Translations under genes and position numbers: made by a program
Shown: positions 9,961 to 19,578 of the stretch, in pieces
Position numbering within the stretch: the stretch's first letter is position 1
Layout: every line of letters starts with the position of its first letter
Notes under the pieces: generated by a model
The model's input: the letters and a program-made list of their open reading frames with translations, nothing else
Told to the model about the DNA's origin: nothing
The model's database searches: none
Assembly: GCF_009939295.1 (NCBI RefSeq)
Contig: NZ_WVIC01000007.1
Span: 1-64,000 of the forward strand
Direction: 5' to 3'
Source of the DNA: Petrachloros mirabilis ULC683
Lineage (GTDB): Bacteria; Cyanobacteriota; Cyanobacteriia; Thermosynechococcales; Thermosynechococcaceae
DNA length: 64,000 bases

Positions 9961-10311
9961 TTAGCCAGCCCAGCCTTTCGCAGCTTGATCAAGCACATAG
10001 GCAGCTACATCTGCAATTTCGCTGTCAGACAACCGACCGCCAAAAGCAGGCATGGCGTTTTTGCCATTTTTGACCTGGTTTTGGATGGCGTCAGCGGAAT
10101 ACATCCCGAACTGCTCTAAAGCATCTTTCTTGAGGGTTTTATTGGCCATGACAACATTGTTGCCACCCATGTGACAGGCAGCGCAATTGGCACTAAAAAC
10201 CTTGGCTCCATTGGCAATGTCTGCTGCAAAGGCAGGCTGCATCGCAAACGTAACAACGGTAATGGCCAGCATCAAAATCGACAACAGCTTTTTCAAAGGG
10301 GTCTCCTCCAT
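9961..10311 (-). CDS. petJ: Cytochrome c6 (soluble electron carrier)
   Basis: From the ATG at 10311 the product is 116 residues: a Sec signal peptide cleaved near AFA/ADIANG, then a class I c-type cytochrome. The covalent haem site is CAACH, and the axial Met lies in [10 protein letters not shown]. It carries electrons in the thylakoid lumen from cytochrome b6f to photosystem I (or to the terminal oxidase). The frame stays open upstream to 10347, but [12 protein letters not shown] gives a normal signal peptide with basic residues in front. It lies 226 bp downstream of psbV on the same strand, a common arrangement in cyanobacteria. Confidence 0.95.
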   Translation of the reverse strand: MEETPLKKLLSILMLAITVVTFAMQPAFAADIANGAKVFSANCAACHMGGNNVVMANKTLKKDALEQFGMYSADAIQNQVKNGKNAMPAFGGRLSDSEIADVAAYVLDQAAKGWAG

Positions 10312-10536
10312 GGGTAAAATCGGCAAGGTGTATTGGCATCTACTCATGACGAATAAACAAGAGGTTTATTCTCTATGGGCAGGGCATCCTAAAGGATAAC
10401 GCCGCAAGCAAAGGCTGCGTTGGAAGTTAGCCCCCTAGCTATGCCCGATGATTAATACATCCTCAATAACTATTGTAAAGGCTCTATGAATCTAGAAATC
10501 AAGCTAAATCGAGATGATTTTTTGAGGCTGCCTAAT

Positions 10537-11028
10537 TTAGAAGTAGATCTTACCGCCGCCCCAGCGATCACCTAACACCTTAGGTTGCACCAGAACATGT
10601 CCGGCAATCGATTCAATGTCATCCTCAGATAGATTTCTCATTTTCGGGAAAATATCAGCACTCTTGAGGCTGGGATGTAGCTCAGCAATGGATTCAAAAC
10701 CATCGTAGGTTGTGGGATCTTTAATGTAATCAACCATTCCTTCCAAGTTATCTCGACTAGGATTGGCCAGAGATAAGGTCTTGGGCGACAAGTCTAGGGT
10801 GGGATTTTGCTTGGTAACACCGCGCACATGGCACTGGGCACAGGCGTAGTTGAAGAGCTTCTGACCCTTCTCAAGCTGAGCGCGGGATAAAATCACCGTG
10901 TCTCCTGCTTCATTGAGGTTTACGGTGCGGGTTGCTTCATCCAGTTCGGCAGCCAAGGCTGGGCCCATCCAAAATTGGAACATGAAGAATACAGCGGCCA
11001 CCACCAGCCCAACGGATCTATTCAACAT
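10537..11028 (-). CDS. psbV: Photosystem II cytochrome c550 (PsbV)
   Basis: The 163-residue precursor has a signal peptide ending GPALA and a mature protein beginning AELDEATRTVNL. The haem motif is CAQCH, and PsbV-specific segments include LDLSPKTLSLANPSRDNLEGMVDYIKDP. It is an extrinsic lumenal subunit that stabilises the manganese cluster of photosystem II. The C-terminus GGGKIYF matches the family. It sits upstream of petJ, and accD lies upstream on the same strand. Confidence 0.97.
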   Translation of the reverse strand: MLNRSVGLVVAAVFFMFQFWMGPALAAELDEATRTVNLNEAGDTVILSRAQLEKGQKLFNYACAQCHVRGVTKQNPTLDLSPKTLSLANPSRDNLEGMVDYIKDPTTYDGFESIAELHPSLKSADIFPKMRNLSEDDIESIAGHVLVQPKVLGDRWGGGKIYF

Positions 11029-11341
11029 AGTTCTCCTTTCAAGTTTGCTTCGTAATCAGGCTCTCAACACAGTTGATGCATAAATCATCTGCAAGGGTCA
11101 ACTTCAGTTGCTCCTGTTGCCTTGGTCGCAGCGATCCATGCAGCATTATCTGAATCATCTGGAAACGAACCGAGGGCAGGGAACACCCCATTGCACCAAT
11201 GAGAAATTGCTCCGCTAGGCTCGTGTGCAGAGATGCTTGGCATTCTCATAAACGGAACCCACGCATCAAACCATACTGATTCACCTAATATCATGCCATT
11301 GAGGGGTACGTTTCCCAAGCCGTTTTTGGCAGAGCCATGGC

Positions 11342-12259
11342 TTAAGAGAGTGTGGCGGGTCGAGCCCCGAGGTTGCCTTTGAAAACATCTGAAGCGTTGG
11401 GCATGGGCTGATGGAGCTTAATCAAACGCCCTAGGGTAGCTTTGAGCTGAGTGCGCGGCACCACGGCATCTATAAAACCATGGCTGAGCAAGTATTCGGC
11501 AGTTTGAAAATTGTCTGGCAGCTTTTCTCGTAGGGTTTGCTCAACGACTCGTCGCCCAGCAAACCCAATGGTGGCTTTGGGTTCGGCCAAAATAATATCC
11601 CCGAGCATGGCAAAACTGGCGGTGACGCCTCCGGTTGTGGGGTGGGTGAGGATAGGAATATACAGCAGGTGTTGATCGCGGTGACGCTCAAGTGCGGCAG
11701 AGGTTTTGGCCATTTGCATGAGACTGAGCATGCCTTCTTGCATGCGCGCACCGCCCGAGGCACAGACAATTACTAAAGGCAGTTGATTTTCGGTCGCATG
11801 TTCGATCAAGCGGGTGAGTTTTTCGCCTACGACTGATCCCATGCTGCCACCCATGAATCGAAAGTCCATGACGCCTAAGGCTAGGCGTAACCCTTCGATG
11901 TTGCCTGTCCCGGTTTTGACGGCGTCCTGAAGACCTGTTTTTTCCTGATAGTCGCGCAGCCGATCGCTATAGGATTTGCGATCTTTAAATTGCAATGGGT
12001 CACAGGAGACTAAGGTTTCGTCCATGGGAACCCAGGTTCCAGGGTCAATGAGCTGGCGAATACGCTCATCGCTGTAGATGCGGAGATGATGGCTGCACTC
12101 TGGGCATACCATGGCATTGGCTCGTAAATCCTTGGTATAGGCAAGAACACCACAGGACTCACATTTTGTCCAAAGCCCGTCAGCAATTTCCCGCTCTTGC
12201 TGCACTTGGCTGATAGGGCTTGATTTTTTGCGGTTGTCAAACCAGTCAAATAGAGACAT
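11342..12259 (-). CDS. accD: Acetyl-CoA carboxylase carboxyltransferase subunit beta
   Basis: The 305-residue protein has an N-terminal C4 zinc finger (Cys33, Cys36, Cys52, Cys55) and the carboxyltransferase crotonase-like fold ([56 protein letters not shown]). With AccA it transfers carboxyl from biotin to acetyl-CoA, the first step of fatty-acid synthesis. Full length for the family. The 312 bp between accD and psbV hold only one unconvincing small ORF. Confidence 0.97.
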   Translation of the reverse strand: MSLFDWFDNRKKSSPISQVQQEREIADGLWTKCESCGVLAYTKDLRANAMVCPECSHHLRIYSDERIRQLIDPGTWVPMDETLVSCDPLQFKDRKSYSDRLRDYQEKTGLQDAVKTGTGNIEGLRLALGVMDFRFMGGSMGSVVGEKLTRLIEHATENQLPLVIVCASGGARMQEGMLSLMQMAKTSAALERHRDQHLLYIPILTHPTTGGVTASFAMLGDIILAEPKATIGFAGRRVVEQTLREKLPDNFQTAEYLLSHGFIDAVVPRTQLKATLGRLIKLHQPMPNASDVFKGNLGARPATLS

Positions 12260-12989
12260 GAAGGGACTGTTCCTCTCTGTCAGTGACGCTGCCCTCTAGC
12301 ATGGCACTTTTTGTTAAGTCTTTGTGAACTTTAACGACCTAAAGTTAAGCACAGAAAAACAGGGTCAAGCTTGGGCAGCACATCTATCATGCCATACCGA
12401 TTGGGGGGTTCAGCCCTTTGATGAGCTTGAGGAGCCATGTTTCCACCCTCTGAGGGATGAAGTGACTCCAGTCCCGCTTAGACAATAGGAGAGGATAGGT
12501 TTCGTAACGGCTCAAGGCTGTTCGATCCCAAAAAGACTTGGGTATTCTAAACGTAGTACTGATAAAGTGTTCGCGCTTCTCGCACAAGGCCATGAAGTTC
12601 TCAACCTCTACTCTCCGCTGGTTTCCTCTCTGGCAGTTTTTAAACCAGCCTCTGTTTCATCCTGAGATTAGGCTGGTTCTCAGCCCAAAGCGATTTTGGC
12701 AAGTGTATCGGGTCGCTTATCTCCATCGCTGTTGGGAGCAAGAGTGCAAATCTAAGCGCCATCCGCATCCGTAAAAGTCTGGTATTTCCTGCTGGGTAGG
12801 ACTGGGTACGACTTGAGTTACGCTTTTCGTGCTTGCCAACAGAGAATGAGGTCGCTGCTTTTGAACCCCTGACTCCGGTAAGGGGTTTTTTCAAGGGCAG
12901 ACGAGGGGATCCAAACCTTGATACCTTAGGGATGGTACAATCGTGACCATACCCCGAAAACCCGACCGAGTTACCGGACTTACACGTTA
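12260..12989. other. Intergenic region without a supported gene
   Basis: The 730 bp between the divergent accD and sir genes contain short ORFs on both strands (for example 12387-12593 minus and 12538-12774 plus) that match nothing I recognise and have no clear ribosome-binding sites. A terminator-like hairpin is at 12864-12891. The sir promoter should lie in 12890-12985. It may hold a decayed gene or an unannotated transcript ending at the hairpin. Confidence 0.5.
12864..12891 (+). terminator. Rho-independent-like terminator
   Basis: The 7-bp stem AACCCCT / AGGGGTT has a 10-nt loop and is followed by a T-run (GGGGTTTTTTC). It reads on the plus strand, yet no plus-strand gene is recognised upstream, hinting at a short or non-coding transcript in 12400-12860. 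Confidence 0.5.
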
Positions 12990-14936
12990 ATGGTTAATTC
13001 TTTGCCCAAGGCCCCGATCAAACGCTCTAAGCTCGAAGGACTCAAAGAGCGGAGTCAATATTTGCGAGAGCCCCTGAAGCTAGAGTTAGGGCAGGATACC
13101 ACGCATTTCAGCGAAGAAGCCGTGCAGATCCTTAAGTTCCATGGCTCTTATCAACAGGACAACCGGGATAATCGGATCAAAGGCCAGGAAAAAGACTATC
13201 AGTTGATGTTGCGAACCCGCAGCCCTGGTGGGTTTATTCCCCCGCAACTATACCTGACTTTAGATCGCTTGGCGGATACCTATGGGAACCACACACTGCG
13301 GGTAACGACGCGCCAAGGTTTTCAGGTGCACGGTATTTTGAAGCGTAACCTTAAGGCTGCGATCGCAGCTATCGTCAAGAGCATGGGCTCGACCCTAGGC
13401 GCTTGTGGCGACCTCAATCGCAACATCATGGCACCGCCTGCGCCCTTTGCCAATCGTCCCGAGTATGGCTACGCCTATGAATATGCCAACCGACTGGCCG
13501 ATCTGCTCACCCCCCAAACCGGGGCTTATTACGAAATTTGGCTGGACGGCGAAAAATTTCTGTCCGCCGAAGAGCATCCTGAGGTCAAAGTCGCCCGGCA
13601 GCGGAACACCAACGGCACCAATCTAGAGGATCCCGAAGAGCCAATTTACGGAGAGCACTACATGCCCCGTAAATTCAAAATGGCCGTTACGGTGCCCGGT
13701 GACAACTCGGTAGACTTATTTACCCAAGATGTCAGCTTGGTGGTGATCGCAGACGAACATCAAAACCTGGAAGGATTTAATGTTTACGTGGGCGGCGGCC
13801 TGGGCCGCACTCACAATAAAGAAGAAACTTTTGCTCGCACTGCCGACCCCCTAGGCTTTGTGACCAAAGCTGATGTCTACGATTTGGTCAAAGCAATTGT
13901 AGCCACTCAGCGCGACTACGGCGATCGCACCCAACGTCGTCACGCTCGGATGAAATACCTCATTCACGACTGGGGCATCGATCAGTTCCGCCAGACCGTA
14001 GAGCGCTACTTTGGAAAATCGATAGCACCGCTGCGCTCCTTGCCAGCATTTCGCTACCAAGACTTTTTGGGATGGCATGAGCAGGGCGACGGCCAGTGGT
14101 TTTTGGGTCTGTCCATCGACAATGGCCGCATTTTAGACACCGACGGGCTCCAACTCAAACAAGCCCTGCGTCAGATTGTGGAAGCCTATCAGCTCCCCAT
14201 GCGGCTGACCCCCCACCAAAACTTGATTCTTTACAACATTCAGCCCGAGCATAAACAGGCCATTCACCAGCTTCTAGAGGGTGCTGGCGTAAAACCTGTG
14301 GAGGATGTAGATCCCCTCTTTCGCTATGCCATGGCCTGTCCGGCCTTACCCACCTGTGGTCTGGCCATCACCGAGTCAGAGCGGGCTATTCCCAGTGTGT
14401 TGCAACGCCTGCGCCTGCTTTTAGAGCGCTTGGGGCTAGGGCAGGAACATTTTGTGGTGCGGATGACCGGTTGCCCAAACGGCTGTGCGCGTCCCTACAT
14501 GGCGGAAGTTGGCTTTGTCGGCATTACTCCCGAAACCTATCAACTCTGGCTGGGCGGCAGCCCCCACCAAACCCGTTTAGCCTCGGTGTATTTGCACAAG
14601 TTGCCCATTGCCGAGTTAGAGTCCACCTTAGAGCCGCTTTTCGTTTACTTTCAACAAGCCCGTCGTCAAGATATTGACTCTGAAAGCTTCGGGGATTTCT
14701 GCCATCGAGTCGGTCATGAAGCCCTTCAGCAATTTGCCGCAACCTATACCCCCGACCGCTCTCAAGCAAAGTCCAAAGATAAAGGTCGAATACGCTATCG
14801 GGTTAATCTGCGCGAGCCAGTCTACACCCGTCTCAAAGAAACGGCGCAATTTCAAGGTCGCCCCCTGGCAGAGATAGCCTCGGATGCCATTGAAACCTAT
14901 CTCAGTCAATTGCCAGGGCAGCCCCCACAAAACTAA
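12990..14936 (+). CDS. sir: Ferredoxin-dependent sulfite reductase
   Basis: The 648-residue assimilatory sulfite reductase reduces sulfite to sulfide with six electrons from ferredoxin. The sirohaem/[4Fe-4S] cysteines are at 450 and 456 (CPALPTC) and 495 and 499 (CPNGC, within [21 protein letters not shown]). The N-terminal substrate and sirohaem region [22 protein letters not shown] and [14 protein letters not shown] is present. Family-typical length; the N-terminus [22 protein letters not shown] is the usual cyanobacterial start. The stop codon TAA is the first part of a 9-bp duplication made by a family 3 MITE. Confidence 0.96.
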   Translation: MVNSLPKAPIKRSKLEGLKERSQYLREPLKLELGQDTTHFSEEAVQILKFHGSYQQDNRDNRIKGQEKDYQLMLRTRSPGGFIPPQLYLTLDRLADTYGNHTLRVTTRQGFQVHGILKRNLKAAIAAIVKSMGSTLGACGDLNRNIMAPPAPFANRPEYGYAYEYANRLADLLTPQTGAYYEIWLDGEKFLSAEEHPEVKVARQRNTNGTNLEDPEEPIYGEHYMPRKFKMAVTVPGDNSVDLFTQDVSLVVIADEHQNLEGFNVYVGGGLGRTHNKEETFARTADPLGFVTKADVYDLVKAIVATQRDYGDRTQRRHARMKYLIHDWGIDQFRQTVERYFGKSIAPLRSLPAFRYQDFLGWHEQGDGQWFLGLSIDNGRILDTDGLQLKQALRQIVEAYQLPMRLTPHQNLILYNIQPEHKQAIHQLLEGAGVKPVEDVDPLFRYAMACPALPTCGLAITESERAIPSVLQRLRLLLERLGLGQEHFVVRMTGCPNGCARPYMAEVGFVGITPETYQLWLGGSPHQTRLASVYLHKLPIAELESTLEPLFVYFQQARRQDIDSESFGDFCHRVGHEALQQFAATYTPDRSQAKSKDKGRIRYRVNLREPVYTRLKETAQFQGRPLAEIASDAIETYLSQLPGQPPQN

Positions 14937-14942
14937 AATCAA

Positions 14943-15094
14943 CGTGAGTTCGAGGACTTATCCGCCCTCACCCCCTAGCCCCCTCTCCCAACATTGGGAG
15001 AGGGGGAACAGAGCACAAATTCAAGGTTTTAGCCCCTCTCCCAACATTGGGAGAGGGGTTGGGGTGAGGGCAGACAAGAGCTGTCGAACTCACG
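14943..15094. mobile_element. Family 3 MITE, copy 2, inserted at the sir stop codon
   Basis: Ends are CGTGAGTTCGA and TCGAACTCACG. The direct repeat TAAAATCAA occurs at 14934-14942 and 15096-15104, and its first three bases are the sir stop codon. The interior is a near-perfect reverse complement of 9500-9650. Confidence 0.85.
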
Positions 15095-15134
15095 TTAAAA
15101 TCAAGAAAACTTGTCCTGTCATGAACCTGTTGTC

Positions 15135-15389
15135 ATGCCCCCTCGTTGGCCCCGAAAACCCGATCGCCAAGACCCTGCCTACCGACGCTTGGCTGACCGC
15201 ATCAACTTTGCGGTTCATGTGGCTTTATTCGGCGCATTGAACTCTGGGTTTTGGTTCGTCCGCCTCTTGCAAGCTGAATCATGGCCTTGGACAGTATGGC
15301 TCAGCGGTGGATGGCTATCGTTGCTGGTGCTCCATGGCCTGTATGTCTTTGTGATTGCTCGCTACGATCAAGATTCCACCCCCGCATGA
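15135..15389 (+). CDS. Small two-transmembrane (2TM-domain) protein
   Basis: From ATG 15135 the product is 84 residues: a basic N-terminus (MPPRWPRKPDRQDPAYRRLADRI as scattered basic residues) and two hydrophobic helices (about 25-45 and 55-76) joined by a WPWTVWL turn. This resembles the 2TM domain family found alone or attached to kinases; no catalytic residues are seen. The frame is open upstream to 15111, but that part overlaps MITE flank. The TGA stop is itself the 3-bp target duplication of the next MITE. Confidence 0.7.
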   Translation: MPPRWPRKPDRQDPAYRRLADRINFAVHVALFGALNSGFWFVRLLQAESWPWTVWLSGGWLSLLVLHGLYVFVIARYDQDSTPA

Positions 15390-15539
15390 GAGGCAGTTTG
15401 AGAAGTTGCTTAGACCTTGCACTTGCCCCCCTAGCCCCCCAAAATTGGGGGGAAATGAGCAGAGTTTTTGGCTTTCTCCCCCCAATTTTGGGGGGTCGGG
15501 GGCTAATGCAGGGATGAATGAGGCTTTTCAGACGGCCTC
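15390..15539. mobile_element. Family 1 MITE on the stop codon of the 2TM gene
   Basis: Left end GAGGCAGTTTGAGAAG, right end TTTTCAGACGGCCTC. Exact TGA duplication at 15387-15389 (the stop codon) and 15540-15542. The empty site reconstructs as CCCGCATGAGAGCGG. It shares a GAGCAGAGTTTTTGGC core with the copy at 47864-48038. Confidence 0.85.
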
Positions 15540-15622
15540 TGAGAGCGGTCTGCTGAATGGCTCGATTAGGCGATTTCTCAGACCTTCTATATTCCAGGCC
15601 ATTGAATTTGAGAGGTAACCCC

Positions 15623-15931
15623 ATGAGTAATGCGACGTCCTCCCAGGCAATTGAAGACCTCGCCGCAGATATTGGCAAAAATATTTATATTGATGTTGCC
15701 AAATGGCATTTATACTTGGCCGATGCTCACTTGCATACCCTGCTCGCCGAGCGGTTTATGCCCATGCTCACTGCTGGTTCGGTGAGTGAAGCCCAAGTCT
15801 CAGAAGTGCTGGCAGATATTCCAGTGAAATTGGGTGGGGGACGCTTAGAGTTGCCCTTGGCTGAACTGCTGCCAATGCAGTGCCAGGTTTCCCTCATCGA
15901 CATTCTCGAAGAACATCAACGCGATTTGTAG
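15623..15931 (+). CDS. DUF3181 family protein
   Basis: The 102-residue cyanobacterial protein (IEDLAADIGKNIYIDVAKWHLYLADAHLHTLLAERFMPML..) matches what I know as DUF3181, of unknown function. Soluble, no signal peptide. AGAGG 8 nt before ATG 15623 supports this start over the longer open frame from 15557, which lies just behind a MITE. The next gene starts 71 bp downstream on the same strand. Confidence 0.8.
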   Translation: MSNATSSQAIEDLAADIGKNIYIDVAKWHLYLADAHLHTLLAERFMPMLTAGSVSEAQVSEVLADIPVKLGGGRLELPLAELLPMQCQVSLIDILEEHQRDL

Positions 15932-16002
15932 CGGGAGTCTTGCCAGCGTGAATGATTAAATCCTGCATCGTGATGTGGCACAAACTAGGTTGAGGGGCTC
16001 CA

Positions 16003-17604
16003 TTGGCCAAACATTCCCTGAGGCGAGAAGTTCGTCATGGCAAGGTGGTTTACGTTGAGGCTGCCTCGCATCGCCAGTCTCGACGCCGCCACCCACGGCG
16101 TCGGCCAGTTTTCCCACATGTTCCATGGGGGCTGCCAGGGCTAGGTAGCCTCGCCATTGCTGGCTCAGCGCTGGTGACTGGGGGGCTGATTTGGTTGAGT
16201 TGGCAGGTGATGGTAAACCCCGATGTAGACTTTTGGCTGATGCAGTTTCTGCCCATGTCATCTGCCCCAGAGACCAATGAGAACTATCGGCCCCAAACCC
16301 TAGCCCAAATTCAAGATCGGCTGCGCGGGCAAAACCTCTCCCCCAGTTTGCCCATTGAGTTGACGACAGTGGCTAGGTCATCTGTCTTTGTCAGGGATGT
16401 TCCTGATGTTTTGATTCCCATTGCTCAGCCACCTGCCCCCAATTGCCAAGCCAATTGCCAGCCATTGCTGGAGTTGCAAACCTACCGAGCCTTGCAACTC
16501 CCGATGCTGCTGCGGTTGCTCAGCGCTCAACACTTTTACCGACTGCTGGAGCGACGGCAGGTTCGCGGCCCCACGGCACTGGATTTGGCTGTGTTAACGG
16601 AGGGAGCTGGGTTGCTGTCTCGATCGGAACGACCCCTGCCGCTGAGCCGAATTCAGCGGTTAGAGCCTGCCCCTAAGCCTGGGCTGTGGCTGCTTTTGAG
16701 TGGGTTGTCAACGGATCGGCATACCACGGCCACCTATGGTCAGGTGCTCTATTTTCCCCCTCGATCTTCACGCTTTCGGGTCATGTTGAACTGGGTCAGT
16801 CCCAGGGGTGAATTTCCTCGCTGGCAGGCTGTTACGGGCAACGAAGCCCTGGAGTTGGTGGTGAACCAATCCGTTGGGCTAGAGCCTGACTTTGCAGTGT
16901 ACCAACTCCAGCAAACCTCCAGTGGGGCAGAGCAACTCCAGCGGATTTCTTTGGCTAACCCTGCGATCGCAGATGCCCAGTATGAAGCTGGGGTACGACT
17001 AGCCCAGCAGAGGTTGTGGAGTCCTGCCCTGGCCCAACTCAAGGCCCTGGGGCAGAGCCAGTCCTGGCCTCCCCAAGCCCAGGCTCAATTCGCCCTGATC
17101 CAGCTCCATGCCCAAGTCACTCACACTCAGGCAGAGCAAGCTTACACCGACATTGTGGAGCGAATTGTGGCTTACTTAATCAATGGGTCTTGGTCCGCGG
17201 CCACTGATGTGCTCACGTCCGCCAGTGGAGCTCGCCCGGGTGTGCGGCAAATGCTCCTGGCTGACTCGGGTCGCTTGCAAAGTCGGGTTGAGGCGGCTCT
17301 GGCCTTTAATCCCCAGCAGACTGATGCTATTGCTTGGGGAGCGATGCTCATGCACATGCAGCGCTCTCCAGCCGCAGCCCTGACCTGGGCGCGACAGAAA
17401 ACCGCAGGCAATGGGGCAGCTTTGCAGCGGATTCAAACCCTGCTCCGAGACTTAGAAACTCCTGGTGTCACTGAGTTGCCGACCGTGGAAGAGCCCCTGC
17501 CTACCCCTACCCCTGCTGCGATTTCAGAGGCTGCCTTTAAGGTCTTCCTATACTCTGCATTCGCCCCCCAACCCCCCATTCTGGGGGGCTTTGATCCCAC
17601 TTAA
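16003..17604 (+). CDS. Single-pass membrane protein of unknown function, C-terminus supplied by a MITE
   Basis: The 533-residue product starts at TTG 16003, the first start after an in-frame stop at 15991. A very basic N-terminus (RRRHPRRRP) precedes one membrane helix at about 48-70, then a large Pro/Gln/Leu-rich, helical, extracytoplasmic domain. I do not recognise the family; the C-terminal third has a loose TPR-like look. Residues 509-533 (from EAAFKVFLYSAFAPQPPILGG on) are translated from a family 1 MITE beginning at 17527, which also provides the TAA stop. The ancestral C-terminus was therefore replaced or shortened. Confidence 0.75.
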   Translation: MAKHSLRREVRHGKVVYVEAASHRQSRRRHPRRRPVFPHVPWGLPGLGSLAIAGSALVTGGLIWLSWQVMVNPDVDFWLMQFLPMSSAPETNENYRPQTLAQIQDRLRGQNLSPSLPIELTTVARSSVFVRDVPDVLIPIAQPPAPNCQANCQPLLELQTYRALQLPMLLRLLSAQHFYRLLERRQVRGPTALDLAVLTEGAGLLSRSERPLPLSRIQRLEPAPKPGLWLLLSGLSTDRHTTATYGQVLYFPPRSSRFRVMLNWVSPRGEFPRWQAVTGNEALELVVNQSVGLEPDFAVYQLQQTSSGAEQLQRISLANPAIADAQYEAGVRLAQQRLWSPALAQLKALGQSQSWPPQAQAQFALIQLHAQVTHTQAEQAYTDIVERIVAYLINGSWSAATDVLTSASGARPGVRQMLLADSGRLQSRVEAALAFNPQQTDAIAWGAMLMHMQRSPAAALTWARQKTAGNGAALQRIQTLLRDLETPGVTELPTVEEPLPTPTPAAISEAAFKVFLYSAFAPQPPILGGFDPT

Positions 17605-17640
17605 GTCCCCCAAATGGGATTTAGGGGGCTAGACAGGGTA
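17527..17640. mobile_element. Family 1 MITE fragment inside the 3' end of the preceding ORF
   Basis: It starts GAGGCTGCCTTTAAGGTC after TCA and continues CCCCATTCTGGGGGGCTTTGATC. It loses the usual right end and runs into a GGGGGCTAGACAGG segment seen inside family 2 copies. It overlaps the coding sequence by 78 bp. Confidence 0.7.
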
Positions 17641-17648
17641 GATACTGG

Positions 17649-17817
17649 TTGACTGACAAAACTTCAATTTGGGGGGTTCTGACTATCTCACAGTCCCCCA
17701 GAATGGGGGATGTAGGGGGCGAATGCAGGGTGAAATCGTTTTTCTCAGACTTGTGTTTACACCGAAGCCCCTTGGGAGAGGGGTTGGGGGTGAGAGCGTA
17801 CAACTTTTGTCAGTCAA
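17649..17817. mobile_element. Composite repeat with 13-bp terminal inverted repeats
   Basis: TTGACTGACAAAA at 17649-17661 and its exact inverse at 17805-17817 bound about 170 bp. Inside is a family 2 element that keeps only its right end (TGTTTACACCGAAG near 17754-17767), followed by a CTTGGGAGAGGGGTTGGGGG segment of the family 3 type. It looks like one MITE nested in another with a deletion. Confidence 0.55.
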
Positions 17818-18005
17818 TCAGGGGTGGATAATACAACCGAAGACTTGTGCATACCTAAACCCACAATGAAATGGAGAAACCCCTAGTCTGATGTTGAAAT
17901 TGGCTGGGATTGGCTATTTTTATTTGCTCTATAAACCAGCGATTCCTTCGGTGATAATTGTGGAGCCAGAAAAGGTCTGACATGCATCTTTTGCTGTGCC
18001 TGTGG

Positions 18006-19334
18006 TCAAAGCACCCGCAAGATACTGGGAATGTGGTTAATAGCATCTAGGTGACGAATATCCGTGAGCGCTTGGTGGAAATCCCCTTCGCGCACATCGT
18101 GGGTCACCACCACAATTTCGGCCAAGCCATCTTGAAATCCGGTTTGCACCACAGACTCTAAACTGACACCTCGGCTGCCGAAACAGGTGCCCAGATGGCC
18201 AATGACACCGGGGTGATCCTGGGTGAGGAAGCGCGCATAAAATCGAGTCACCAGCGCATCCATGGGGGCAATCTGGGCGTAGTGGTGATGGGAGCAGGCC
18301 AACAGCGGATGGATGATATTGGTTTCAGGAGTATTGGCGGTTAACCCGGACTTAAGCAGCGCCACAATGTTAATTAAGTCAGAGACCACAGCGCTAGCGG
18401 TAGGACCAGCCCCCGCCCCAGGGCCCAAAAACATCACCTGCCCTAGGGGGTCAGCCTCAATCAATATGGCGTTGTAGACATCATTGACGCTGGCTAGGGG
18501 GTGCAATTTGGGCACCAAGGTGGGATGAACGCGTACCTCCAATTGAGCCGGGGGGGCATCCCCCACTGTGTGCCCTGTGGGCACCTGAGCCACAGCCAGG
18601 AGTTTAATCACAAACCCCAGCTTCTCAGCGTAGGTAATATCTGCGGCGCTCACCTGGCGAATGCCTTCACGATGCACCTGATCGAGCTTAATGCGTCCCC
18701 CAAAGGCCAGGGATGCCAGAATCGCAATCTTATCCCCAGCATCTAGGCCATCGACATCGGCGGTGGGATCAGCCTCGGCATAGCCCAGTGCTTGAGCTTC
18801 TTGCAGGATTTCGGCAAAGTCGCGGCCAGACTGCTGCATCTGGGTGAGGATGTAGTTGGTGGTGCCGTTGAGAATCCCGGTGACGCTGCGGATGCGGTTA
18901 CCGCCTAGGGACTGTTTTAGGGGTTGAATCACAGGAATGCCACCTGCGACAGCGGCTTCCAGCATCACGTAAACCCCAGCCTCATTGGCGGCTGTAAAAA
19001 TCTCATCGCCGTAGCGGGCAATCACGGCCTTGTTGGCCGTCACCACATGTTTGCCCTGGGCAATGGCGGTCAAGATCAGCGATCGCGCCGGTTCTAGGCC
19101 GCCAATTACCTCTACCACCACATCCAGATCTGGATCGGTGACGATAGCCTCCAAATTGGTGGTCAAAATTTCAGATGGAACGTCGATGGTGCGCGGCTTA
19201 TCGATAAATTTTACCCCCACCCGATGCAGAGACATTTCATGCAGCAGGGGATGACGACCCTGGGGGGCTTGCATGATTTGTGCCACGCCGGTTCCGACAG
19301 TTCCTAATCCGAGTAAACCAACCTTAAAAGCCAC
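18006..19334 (-). CDS. hom: Homoserine dehydrogenase
   Basis: The 442-residue enzyme has the N-terminal Rossmann motif GLLGLGTVGTG, the catalytic domain with TANKAVIARYG and GILNGTTNYILTQM, the signature ADPTADVDGLDAGDKIAILASLAFG, and a C-terminal ACT domain (HPGVIGHLGTCFGSRGVSLESVVQTG). It reduces aspartate semialdehyde to homoserine for threonine and methionine synthesis, and the ACT domain implies threonine feedback. The shared start with VGLLGLGTVG at 19334 is clear. A family 5 MITE sits 13 bp upstream of the start codon, likely within or next to its promoter. Confidence 0.96.
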   Translation of the reverse strand: MAFKVGLLGLGTVGTGVAQIMQAPQGRHPLLHEMSLHRVGVKFIDKPRTIDVPSEILTTNLEAIVTDPDLDVVVEVIGGLEPARSLILTAIAQGKHVVTANKAVIARYGDEIFTAANEAGVYVMLEAAVAGGIPVIQPLKQSLGGNRIRSVTGILNGTTNYILTQMQQSGRDFAEILQEAQALGYAEADPTADVDGLDAGDKIAILASLAFGGRIKLDQVHREGIRQVSAADITYAEKLGFVIKLLAVAQVPTGHTVGDAPPAQLEVRVHPTLVPKLHPLASVNDVYNAILIEADPLGQVMFLGPGAGAGPTASAVVSDLINIVALLKSGLTANTPETNIIHPLLACSHHHYAQIAPMDALVTRFYARFLTQDHPGVIGHLGTCFGSRGVSLESVVQTGFQDGLAEIVVVTHDVREGDFHQALTDIRHLDAINHIPSILRVL

Positions 19335-19347
19335 GTTCCTTCACCCG

Positions 19348-19456
19348 CTAGTGGTCTGTCAACTTTGATGTGATGGGTACCTGAGTGCCGGAAAGTTGAA
19401 TGGGGTTAAATTTTGAGGGTCTATGACCCGTCAAAATTTTCCTGACGGAACACTAG
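19348..19456. mobile_element. Family 5 MITE (CTAGTG ends) upstream of hom
   Basis: Ends are CTAGTGGTCTGTCA and CTAGTGTTCCGTCA (reverse complement), two mismatches in 14 bp. An internal palindrome is AAATTTTGAGGGTC / GACCCGTCAAAATTT. About 109 bp, no ORF. The CTAG-type ends resemble those of IS630-type elements, which is inference. It separates the divergent hom and pcrA genes. Confidence 0.65.
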
Positions 19457-19578
19457 GTCACATCCTTCATTGTGACACTTTGACGCAACCTTCCACGCCA
19501 GTCCCCAGACGAGACGCCTGATCAGGTGCCCTGTGATACCTTGAAAAGAATTGCCCCTTCCTTGATTAAAGGACTCTC

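Noticed and set aside
11085-11318. 77-residue minus-strand ORF between accD and psbV
   Set aside because: No recognised family, composition like random translation, no clear ribosome-binding site.
12387-12774. Overlapping short ORFs on both strands (12387-12593 minus, 12538-12774 plus)
   Set aside because: Neither matches a known family; they overlap each other in opposite strands without SD support.
12840-12895. tRNA-like look of TTGAACCCCTGACTCCGG
   Set aside because: No cloverleaf can be built around it; it is part of a terminator hairpin.
15281-15678. ORFs 15281-15517, 15301-15678 and 15355-15618
   Set aside because: They arise from the family 1 MITE hairpin sequence and its flanks.
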